Assembly: GCF_947495325.1 (NCBI RefSeq)
Contig: NZ_CANLYK010000002.1
Span: 1,054,001 to 1,118,000, forward strand
Length of the DNA stretch: 64,000 bases
Direction of reading: 5' to 3'
Source of the DNA: an uncultured Allomuricauda sp.
Lineage (GTDB): Bacteria; Bacteroidota; Bacteroidia; Flavobacteriales; Flavobacteriaceae
The notes under the pieces: model-generated
Databases searched by the model: none
What the model was told of the DNA's origin: nothing
What the model saw: the letters and a program-made list of their open reading frames with translations, nothing else
Part shown: positions 1-6,065 of the stretch, one piece after another
Position numbering within the stretch: position 1 is the stretch's first letter
Layout of the letters: every line of letters starts with the position of its first letter
Position numbers and translations under genes: made by a program

Positions 1-140
1 AGTTGCAGGTCATTGGCTTTTGTTCGAATGAAATAATATTCAAAATAGAAACTTGATACTGAACCCTACCGAAGTGTATTTTGATTTAAATTCCCTATCG
101 ATGTGGTTCAGTTGTTTCAAAAATAAAACTGAAATACAAG

Positions 141-329
141 ATGGAAATAGGTTTGACGGCGAGTAAAATTATGCATGTCATTGTAGAAGCTTTGACCGTT
201 GAGGAAGTTGAAGCGATTTTGGTGCAAAAACAATCAAACACGTCTGCAAGGTATAAACTCACTGAAGAAGAGAAATTGAAGAATCATTACAGGGCACTTC
301 TGCTCAAGCAATCTTTTTCTTTACAATAG
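141..329 (+). CDS. small hypothetical protein of the left-hand element
   Basis: This is a 62-residue ORF with an ATG start and no recognisable domain. It looks mostly helical, with a charged middle (KLTEEEKLKNHYRALLLKQ) and a hydrophobic-acidic N-terminal helix (IMHVIVEALTVEEVEAIL). It ends about 100 bp from the end of the convergent integrase gene, so it probably belongs to the same element, whose body lies left of the window. No obvious ribosome-binding site precedes it. The amphipathic composition favours a real gene, but a chance ORF cannot be excluded. Confidence 0.45.
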   Translation: MEIGLTASKIMHVIVEALTVEEVEAILVQKQSNTSARYKLTEEEKLKNHYRALLLKQSFSLQ

Positions 330-429
330 CGCCTATTGGAGCGCATAAGATTTTATACTTCGACCCAAACAATCCAGTACCCTATTAAACCCACTCTTTG
401 TGAAAACTATTTGCAATGGAACAAAAACA

Positions 430-1713
430 TTAAATGTCAAGTGTCAGCAATCCGCTGTAATCCTCGGGAAGTTCTGCATCGATATCCTTCAAATAAGACT
501 TTAATGCGTCCAAGGTGGAATGACCTGTTATGAGCATTAATCTGTCACATGTTTCGGTATAGGCATATTCCTTCCGGAACTTTCTAAAGAGCAGTGTGAT
601 AAAAGTGTGCCTGAATGAATAGATGGTGTACTCACCACCCAGTTGAAGTGTTTCTCCTTTATCTATAAGGTATTTATTGTACTTTCCTTTTAATTTTTTG
701 AACCTATCGGTGAAATATCCGCGTCTATAGGTCTCTTTCGTATCCCAAGGACCCACACCGTTGGGGGTGAACAAAAAATTATCATGGATTGAAAAGTCCA
801 GGTGCTTTATTTCCTTGATTACTATATCGGGTATAATCTTGGTTTTTAGGGTTTTGTTCTTTGCCTTGAAATATATCTGTTTGTGCGTCAAGGAAACGTC
901 TTTTACCTTTAAACGACAGACCTCTATTGGGCGCAAAAAATTGTAAGAGACAAATTTGATGAACAATAATAACAATGGGTCATTTTCTTTCATGTATGCG
1001 AACAGGCCCTCCAATACTTCCAAGGGGTATGTTTGATATCTAATGGAATTGGTATCACTTACCTTTATGCCCTCTACAAAGTTTTTTGGAATGATCTCAT
1101 TGTGTTCCAACTCACTGAACAGGGAACTCAGGACAATTCGTGTATTGTTTCTGTTCCGGGCACTGGAAGCTTTGGTGATTTCGTTCAGGTATTCATTTAC
1201 CGTCTGTTTGCTGATACTAAGGATACTTTTTTTAAGTAGGTTCTTTGTCCCAAGATATTTCTTGAATCGGTTGAACCTACTGCGATAATCGGGGATCGAT
1301 GTCTCGGATAGGCCAGCTACTTTAAGTGAATATGCATAGTTGAGTGCGGCTTCCACGGTATATTCCGTTGATTCAGAGTTAAAGTCAAACTTATCCCTAT
1401 ATGGGGAATAGCCCTCCTTCAACATTTCATGGAGCACTTCTTTAACTACCCCAAGGTGGTGCAACCTTTCAGCCTTCGTATGATAGTTTTTATTTATGCT
1501 CATGTATGCTGGTGATTGCCGGACCATAACGGGATTACCGTGTTTATCCTTTAGGTCTGGACTGGCGAAGGAATAATAGACATACCACCGCTTGGAAAGG
1601 TCAAAATTCTTTCCCCCGTGGTATATCTTGGGTTCTGTGTAATTTTTTTTCTTCAATCCAATTTTGTATTCGGTGGCGTATTCGGCAAGTAGTTTTTCAT
1701 AAAAAAAGCCCAT
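430..1713 (-). CDS. tyrosine recombinase/integrase of a second, left-hand element
   Basis: This 427-residue phage-type integrase would catalyse site-specific recombination between an element and the tRNA-fMet attachment site. The order is an N-terminal arm-binding/SAM-like part (about 1-210) and a C-terminal catalytic domain (about 225-410). Visible catalytic residues are R261 (FLRPIEVCR), R368-H369 (YSFRHTF), H398 (ITGHSTLDAL) and nucleophile Y407 (KSYLKD). The usual first histidine of HxxR is Tyr here, which is my reading without an alignment. The gene starts 40 bp from the left attachment repeat but lies outside the 1753-24078 element, so it should belong to a neighbouring island. The ATG at 1713 sits inside a terminator-like hairpin; a TTG at 1656 (codon 20) is an alternative start. 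Confidence 0.93.
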   Translation of the reverse strand: MGFFYEKLLAEYATEYKIGLKKKNYTEPKIYHGGKNFDLSKRWYVYYSFASPDLKDKHGNPVMVRQSPAYMSINKNYHTKAERLHHLGVVKEVLHEMLKEGYSPYRDKFDFNSESTEYTVEAALNYAYSLKVAGLSETSIPDYRSRFNRFKKYLGTKNLLKKSILSISKQTVNEYLNEITKASSARNRNNTRIVLSSLFSELEHNEIIPKNFVEGIKVSDTNSIRYQTYPLEVLEGLFAYMKENDPLLLLFIKFVSYNFLRPIEVCRLKVKDVSLTHKQIYFKAKNKTLKTKIIPDIVIKEIKHLDFSIHDNFLFTPNGVGPWDTKETYRRGYFTDRFKKLKGKYNKYLIDKGETLQLGGEYTIYSFRHTFITLLFRKFRKEYAYTETCDRLMLITGHSTLDALKSYLKDIDAELPEDYSGLLTLDI

Positions 1714-1748
1714 TGATAAAGGATTATGTACCTGATAATCAATGGGCT
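1701..1748 (-). terminator. Rho-independent terminator downstream of the truncated tRNA-fMet copy
   Basis: Perfect 11-bp arms (1707-1717 and 1738-1748, AGCCCATTGAT and its complement) enclose a 20-nt loop. Read on the minus strand, the hairpin is followed by a run of seven T. It stands just after the tRNA 3' end and would end tRNA transcription. The start codon of the leftward integrase (1711-1713) lies in the distal arm and the T-run is codons 2-5 of that gene, so read-through and integrase translation are physically linked. Confidence 0.75.
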
Positions 1749-1752
1749 AACT

Positions 1753-1799
1753 TAGTAGCGGGAACTGGACTCGAACCAGTGACCTTCGGGTTATGAGCC
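1753..1799. repeat. left attachment repeat (truncated 3' part of tRNA-fMet)
   Basis: These 47 bp are identical to 24032-24078. They cover tRNA positions 30-73 plus 3 flanking bases. The identity stops at 1800, where the left copy continues into unrelated sequence, so the 5' half of the tRNA (acceptor 5' strand, D arm) is absent and this copy cannot make a tRNA. It marks the left boundary of the 22.3-kb element and is also the abutting end of the left-hand element. Confidence 0.95.
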
Positions 1800-1902
1800 T
1801 AACAGTTATTGGTTTCATATGGTTCAATATGATTTCATATATCTAATATTCAGTATTTTACGATTTATATAAAAATAGATAAAACCACGTAAAACCGCAA
1901 AA

Positions 1903-1922
1903 TGTTTTAGGTATGTTTTAGG
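1903..1922 (+). repeat. left copy of 20-bp end repeat (candidate integrase arm site)
   Basis: These 20 bp are identical to 23965-23984 and in the same orientation. Each copy consists of two TGTTTTAGG units 11 bp apart, about one helical turn. The left copy is 104 bp inside the attachment repeat and just upstream of the integrase promoter. Paired repeats near both ends fit arm-type integrase sites, and the position would also allow autoregulation. This role is inferred. Confidence 0.6.
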
Positions 1923-1941
1923 TAAGGTTTTTATATTTTCG

Positions 1942-1949
1942 TATCTTAG
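1942..1949 (+). promoter_or_regulatory. candidate integrase promoter -7 element
   Basis: TATCTTAG lies 20 bp before the integrase ATG and resembles the Bacteroidota -7 consensus TAnnTTTG with one change. The same octamer precedes the XRE gene at the other end of the element (23888-23895, minus strand). I see no clear -33 TTTG. Confidence 0.4.
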
Positions 1950-1969
1950 CCCAATAAAACCAGTACATT

Positions 1970-3313
1970 ATGGCATCGGTAAAGATAATACTTTGGAAGC
2001 ATGACCAAAAAAAAGACGGCACTTTTCCGTTAGCTATTCGCATTACTCATAATCGAAAAACACGTTATGTCTTTACTGGTAAGTATATTCTTGAAAATGA
2101 ATGGAACAAAACTCTAAGCAAAGTCAAAAAATCACATCCTAATTCTGTACGCCTAAATAATTATCTCTTAAAGAAGCTAACAGAAGCCGACAGTATTGCG
2201 CTTGATGCAGACGTATCTAAAGAAAACATTACAAGCAAGGATATAAAAAAGAAGGTTCAAAGAAAGGGCAAAAGCGTTTCATTTTTTCAGTTTGGAGCGC
2301 AAAGGGTAAAACAAAAATTCCAATCTGGAACGTATTCAGTAGCTAAACCCGAATTGTCCATTTTGTTCAATATCCGTGAGTTTTTAAACTGGAACAAGTT
2401 TGAAGAACGACAAATCATTATAGATAGAATTAAACAGAGTAGAAAAGCACGTATCGGAAAATCAAGAAAGGCAGGGTATTCTTTTTTGAACGAGGTAAAA
2501 AACGAGTTTGAAAAAGATACATCCCTTTATTTTGAAGATATAAACGAAGCTTTTTTAAGCAATTATAAAATTTTCTGTATTTCATATTTAGAACAAAAAA
2601 CAAGAACCGTAACCAATCAATTAATTTTCATTAGAACCCTTTTTAACGCAGCAATAAAAGAAGGCATTGTTGATTTTAAACACTATCCATTTGCGGGGGA
2701 GAAAGAACGCATACGGGTAAAATCAGGACATAAAATTGGTTTAACAAGGGATGAAATAGCCAGTATTGAAAATGCAGATTTAGAAGAAGGCGAAACCATT
2801 TGGCACACTAGGAATATTTGGCTATTCGCTTATTACTTCGCAGGAATACGGATATCCGATGTCTTAGAAATGAAATGGTCAGATTTTATGGATGGACGTT
2901 TGTTTTATACAATGAATAAGAATGAAAAACCCGTAAGTTTAAAAGTGCCTGACAAAGCAAAAGCTATCCTTGAATTTTATGAAAACGAAAAGCAGGATAA
3001 TTCAGATTATATTTTTCCTTACTTGAAAAAAGCAGACCCTAAGAACAAACGAGATATTTTCGTTAAAACACGAAACGCATCTACGTTACTTAATAAATAT
3101 TTGAAACGAATTGCTGCAATTTGTGAGATTGATAAAAACCTATCAAATCACATAGCAAGGCATTCTTTTGGGAACGTAGCAGGGGATTCAATATCGCCAA
3201 TAATGCTTCAAAAATTATATCGCCATAGCGATTTAAAAACGACAATTAATTATCAGGCTAACTTCATCCATAAAGATGCAGATGATGCCCTCGATGCAGT
3301 ACTAAATTCATAG
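1970..3313 (+). CDS. tyrosine recombinase/integrase of the 22.3-kb element
   Basis: This 447-residue Bacteroidota-type integrase should insert and excise the element at tRNA-fMet. The N-terminal arm-binding domain (about 1-95) carries the family's opening pattern of short beta strands (ILWKHDQKKDGTFPLAIRI). A SAM-like core-binding domain follows (about 105-225) and then the catalytic domain. The full catalytic set is visible: R294 (GIRISDVL), H394-x-x-R397 (HIARHSF), H419 (RHSDL) and nucleophile Y428. The gene begins 170 bp inside the left attachment repeat and is followed after 9 bp by an excisionase-like gene. It is only distantly similar to the 430-1713 integrase, although both sit at the same attachment site. 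Confidence 0.96.
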   Translation: MASVKIILWKHDQKKDGTFPLAIRITHNRKTRYVFTGKYILENEWNKTLSKVKKSHPNSVRLNNYLLKKLTEADSIALDADVSKENITSKDIKKKVQRKGKSVSFFQFGAQRVKQKFQSGTYSVAKPELSILFNIREFLNWNKFEERQIIIDRIKQSRKARIGKSRKAGYSFLNEVKNEFEKDTSLYFEDINEAFLSNYKIFCISYLEQKTRTVTNQLIFIRTLFNAAIKEGIVDFKHYPFAGEKERIRVKSGHKIGLTRDEIASIENADLEEGETIWHTRNIWLFAYYFAGIRISDVLEMKWSDFMDGRLFYTMNKNEKPVSLKVPDKAKAILEFYENEKQDNSDYIFPYLKKADPKNKRDIFVKTRNASTLLNKYLKRIAAICEIDKNLSNHIARHSFGNVAGDSISPIMLQKLYRHSDLKTTINYQANFIHKDADDALDAVLNS

Positions 3314-3322
3314 ATTAGCCAT

Positions 3323-3595
3323 ATGGAAGTAATATGTTTAGAAACCAAAGCCTTTTATGACCTTGTAGATAAGGTTGTGAAGCAGATGAAGGGAGTTGAA
3401 GGCAGTAACATACAAGATAAATGGGTATCTGAAAAAGAAGCCATGCGTTTACTTCGTGTAACTTCCAAAACTACAATTTCACAATTGAGGAATAACGGAG
3501 ATATACGATTTAGCCAACCCCGAAAAAAAATCATTTTGTATGATACGGATAGCATCAACGAGTATTTAGAGAAACACGCAAAAAACACTTTTTAA
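3323..3595 (+). CDS. helix-turn-helix protein, excisionase-like
   Basis: This 90-residue protein has a MerR/excisionase-type winged HTH (HTH_17 class) from about residue 33 to 85: WVSEKEAMRLLRVTSKTTIS, a recognition segment, then the wing RFSQPRKKIILYDTDSINEYLEKH. Such proteins on mobile elements act as recombination directionality factors or as transcriptional regulators. It lies 9 bp downstream of the integrase and is probably co-transcribed, which supports a role in excision control. The first 32 residues form a helical extension (FYDLVDKVVKQMK) common in Bacteroidota homologues. Confidence 0.8.
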   Translation: MEVICLETKAFYDLVDKVVKQMKGVEGSNIQDKWVSEKEAMRLLRVTSKTTISQLRNNGDIRFSQPRKKIILYDTDSINEYLEKHAKNTF

Positions 3596-3596
3596 A

Positions 3597-3842
3597 ATGG
3601 ACGGAATAATTGAACCATCAGAAGATTTCATGAAAGGCTTTAATCATGGCTATGAAATTAGTAGGGATAACCCTGAAATGAAAGACACAATTTTAAGTGC
3701 AAAAGATTTACCCGAAGATTATGTAATAGGATTTGGGGATGGAGAATTACAATATGACCGCGATAGAATTCGGGATGAATTTATACAAATAGAGCGAGAA
3801 AATGGATTGGACGAGGATGCGGATATGGGCATGGAATATTAG
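3597..3842 (+). CDS. small acidic hypothetical protein
   Basis: This 81-residue, strongly acidic protein (many D and E, for example GLDEDADMGMEY at the C terminus) has no recognisable domain. It starts one base after the stop codon of the HTH gene, so the two are translationally close and probably in one operon with the integrase. The acidity and small size recall DNA mimics or anti-restriction proteins, but no motif supports that and I assign no function. Confidence 0.65.
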   Translation: MDGIIEPSEDFMKGFNHGYEISRDNPEMKDTILSAKDLPEDYVIGFGDGELQYDRDRIRDEFIQIERENGLDEDADMGMEY

Positions 3843-3866
3843 TTTTTTCGATAAAAACTTTAGAGT

Positions 3867-4418
3867 ATGAGAAAAGACGAACAAGTACAGTTGTGTTTAT
3901 TGCTTGCTGATATGGTGGAGCAATGGGCAATTAAATACCCTAACCCCATTATCAAAAATCATTCATACCTTAATGAAGATACGAGCCAATTTTATACGAG
4001 TGAATCAGAATTAAAAGTTTTTAAAATTGACCCTAAGCAGTTACACAAATTACATACAGCATATTACACCTATCTTGGCTTTATAGATGTTATGGATAGT
4101 AGTGCGTTTTCAGAGGAATTATATAGCCTTTTAGTCAAAGCTCGTTCGGTCTGCCCTTCTCTTAAATTTTACGGTCAGGAATTCCCTTTTGAAACAGGAT
4201 ATGACGACCCGCAAATATTTACTTGGTATTGCAAAGAGTTCTTTAGCTTACCATTTCGTTCCAGTTCTGCATTTTGGCAAAAACAGAATTTCAATACATC
4301 TTACCTGATTAATTACGAAGATGAACAAAGCATAGAAATTTTACCACCTTTACGACAAGACGAACACCGTAATTCAGAACACCCGATTTTTAGCGATTGG
4401 GCAAAAGAACCCTTTTAA
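3867..4418 (+). CDS. hypothetical protein
   Basis: This 183-residue soluble protein has no motif I recognise. It is rich in aromatic residues (YYTYLGF, FTWYCKEFFSLPFR, AFWQKQNF) and has no signal peptide or membrane segment. It sits 24 bp after the acidic ORF and two bases before the next start, in the integrase-proximal operon. The intact frame and tight spacing support a real gene. Confidence 0.65.
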   Translation: MRKDEQVQLCLLLADMVEQWAIKYPNPIIKNHSYLNEDTSQFYTSESELKVFKIDPKQLHKLHTAYYTYLGFIDVMDSSAFSEELYSLLVKARSVCPSLKFYGQEFPFETGYDDPQIFTWYCKEFFSLPFRSSSAFWQKQNFNTSYLINYEDEQSIEILPPLRQDEHRNSEHPIFSDWAKEPF

Positions 4419-4420
4419 CT

Positions 4421-4768
4421 ATGACAGATAAAGAACTTTTAAATGAACTATGGAAGCGCGGAATCTATCCATATGAAAAAGAGGCGGAATATATTTTAGA
4501 TAACCCAGTTCAATTACTCATAACAATTGAAAAACGAGAATATGAGTTTTTAAAGGGACTTTGCGACCATTCAGATAACTTTTTCGGAAGTATTCAAACA
4601 TCTATTTCACATTTGATAAGAGGTTGCGCTAGAGACGGCATTGACCTTGAATTTATGCAGAGCATTGTAGATGTTATGATTAAAGATGAGCCTAATAAGG
4701 CTATGAAGAAAGACAAGCCATATGTTAAGCCTAAGAACCCAAATGATACAGACGATTTGCCTTTTTAA
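4421..4768 (+). CDS. hypothetical protein with SSB-like C-terminal tip
   Basis: This is a 115-residue protein if started at ATG 4421; the frame is open back to a TTG at 4397, but the ATG two bases after the previous stop is preferred. The body is helical (KELLNELWKRGIYPYEKEAEYIL and following) with no known fold. The tail PKNPNDTDDLPF ends like the conserved tip of bacterial single-stranded DNA-binding protein (DD[IL]PF), which docks replication and repair enzymes. There is no OB-fold sequence upstream, so this is not SSB itself. It is the last gene of the integrase-side operon. Confidence 0.65.
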   Translation: MTDKELLNELWKRGIYPYEKEAEYILDNPVQLLITIEKREYEFLKGLCDHSDNFFGSIQTSISHLIRGCARDGIDLEFMQSIVDVMIKDEPNKAMKKDKPYVKPKNPNDTDDLPF

Positions 4769-4821
4769 TTTTTCTTTTAGAAAGCAGCGATTTCTATTTT
4801 CAACCAGTACCTAGCTTTACC

Positions 4822-5052
4822 GTCCTTTCGGTAAATGAAAAGACCGCTAAAAAAATTACCACCTTTTTTTGATGAACACTAAATCCAAGCCGAAAAAAAA
4901 TAAACCCAAAAATTAGACGGAAAAATCCGATTGGCTTATAGTTGGGCAAGGGATGGAATATAAATTTTTAAGTTGATTTTTTTTAGTCCTGAATTTTTAA
5001 CGCTTTTCATCAAAGGCGGCAATTAAGCAGCCTTACCATTTACCGAAAGGAC
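4822..5052. repeat. 16-bp perfect inverted repeat spanning the intergenic region before DUF736
   Basis: The left arm 4822-4837 (GTCCTTTCGGTAAATG) and right arm 5037-5052 are exact reverse complements 199 bp apart. A second, imperfect pair just inside (GAAAAG..CGCTAAAAA near 4836 and its complement near 5010) nests in the first. The region (4769-5058) is AT-rich and has no ORF. The right arm ends 6 bp before the DUF736 start codon and contains its likely ribosome-binding site AAAGGA, so pairing could hide it. Origin or regulatory function is a guess. Confidence 0.6.
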
Positions 5053-5058
5053 TACAAC

Positions 5059-5388
5059 ATGAAAATAGGAACATTCACAAAGCATAAGGATAACACTTTC
5101 CAAGGCGATATATATACTTTGGGTATCGGGAGATTTCCAATTCTCTTAGAGCCAAATGATAGTTCAAATCAAAATGCACCAACGCATAGGGTATATGTCG
5201 AAACCGATGATACTGATAGATATGAAATTGGAGCAGCTTGGGAAAAGACATCCAAGAAGGATAACGTATATGTTCAATTGGTGCTAGATTGTCCTAGTTT
5301 TCCAAACCCCACATATATAAATCTATTTGAGGAATCCGTGAACTTTTACACGGCAAATTGGGAAAGACCAAAGCCAAGAACCGAATAA
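5059..5388 (+). CDS. DUF736 family protein
   Basis: This 109-residue protein matches the DUF736 pattern from memory of the family: an IGTFTKHKDNTFQGDIYTL opening, the middle HRVYVETDD..YEIGAAWEKTSK, and the closing LDCPSFPNPTYINLFEE..ANWERP. DUF736 genes are typical of conjugative plasmids and integrative elements, chiefly in Proteobacteria, and have no established biochemical role. It is monocistronic, with AAAGGA as likely ribosome-binding site and a strong terminator 35 bp after the stop. Confidence 0.85.
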   Translation: MKIGTFTKHKDNTFQGDIYTLGIGRFPILLEPNDSSNQNAPTHRVYVETDDTDRYEIGAAWEKTSKKDNVYVQLVLDCPSFPNPTYINLFEESVNFYTANWERPKPRTE

Positions 5389-5419
5389 TATAATCGAGTT
5401 CAAATCTTGAAATAGTTAA

Positions 5420-5453
5420 GTCTCGTTACATTGGTAACGGGGCTTTTTTTTAT
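5420..5453 (+). terminator. Rho-independent terminator after DUF736
   Basis: CTCGTTAC-ATTG-GTAACGGG forms a stem with two G-T pairs, followed by GC and a run of nine T. It separates DUF736 from the mobilisation region. Confidence 0.8.
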
Positions 5454-5479
5454 TCTTTTTTTAGATAGCAAGCAATCAA

Positions 5480-5690
5480 AAATGTTGCCCATAAGGGCAA
5501 TCCTATCGGGATGCCTGTGGATGAATAATGCTAATAAAATTGCTAGTGTTTGGGTAATTCAGTAATTTAGCAAAAGTGCAGCGTAGCAAGATGGGGAAAT
5601 GTAGCTACAAATTTGCAATTTTTGCTACTTATATTTCCCAATCTTGGCAAGGGGAGTAATCCCCGTTGCATCCCCTAAGAAGATAGCCGA
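5480..5690. other. candidate oriT region upstream of mobC
   Basis: There is no ORF here. Several dyads are packed ahead of the mobilisation genes: TTGCCC-ATAA-GGGCAA (5485-5500), a long imperfect hairpin with arms CAAGATGGGGAAAT (about 5587) and its near-complement ATTTCCCAATCTTG (about 5634-5647), and GGGGA-GTAA-TCCCC just beyond. Relaxases nick next to such inverted repeats and oriT often precedes mobC. The nick site itself cannot be located by eye. Confidence 0.55.
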
Positions 5691-5714
5691 AAGGCTTTAA
5701 AAAAAAGTAAAGAA

Positions 5715-6065
5715 ATGCCCAAACCCAAAGCGCAAAAAAAGATAGTTTTCGATGCACATTTGCCCCGTACCCGATGCACAAAATCGGAACGGGCTGCAAT
5801 CGATGCACGAGCAGCGCAAGCAGGTTTTACACTTTCGGAATATATGCGCCGTATGGGTACAAGGGGCAAAATAGTCGTGAAAGAAAGCAAAGCCGATACT
5901 GGTGTGGTTCGTCAGCTTTTGGGTATCGGAAATAACTTAAACCAATATGTTAAGCGCACCCATATCGGGGGGCTTACTGCCCAAGAGCATGACTTGCTTT
6001 TTGGCACTATCGAAAAATTAGAAACCGTTCTTAATAGATTGCTACATGATACCGAGGGTCAATAG
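5715..6065 (+). CDS. MobC-like relaxosome accessory protein
   Basis: This 116-residue basic protein would bind oriT and help the relaxase nick. It starts with a Lys-rich stretch (MPKPKAQKK), followed by a ribbon-helix-helix-like segment (TKSERAAIDARAAQAGFTLSEYMRRMGTRGK, about 23-53). The C-terminal half LLGIGNNLNQYVKRTHIGG..LLFGTIEKLETVLNRLL is the hallmark of the MobC family. Its last 20 bp overlap the relaxase gene, so the two are translationally coupled, the usual mobCA arrangement. Confidence 0.88.
   Translation: MPKPKAQKKIVFDAHLPRTRCTKSERAAIDARAAQAGFTLSEYMRRMGTRGKIVVKESKADTGVVRQLLGIGNNLNQYVKRTHIGGLTAQEHDLLFGTIEKLETVLNRLLHDTEGQ

Noticed and set aside
1753-1799. A second tRNA-Met gene at the left repeat
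   Set aside because: Only positions 30-73 of the tRNA are present; the D arm and 5' acceptor strand are missing, so it cannot fold as a tRNA.
430-3313. Treating the two integrases as a pair serving one element
   Set aside because: They differ strongly in sequence and lie on opposite sides of the attachment repeat, so each should belong to its own element.
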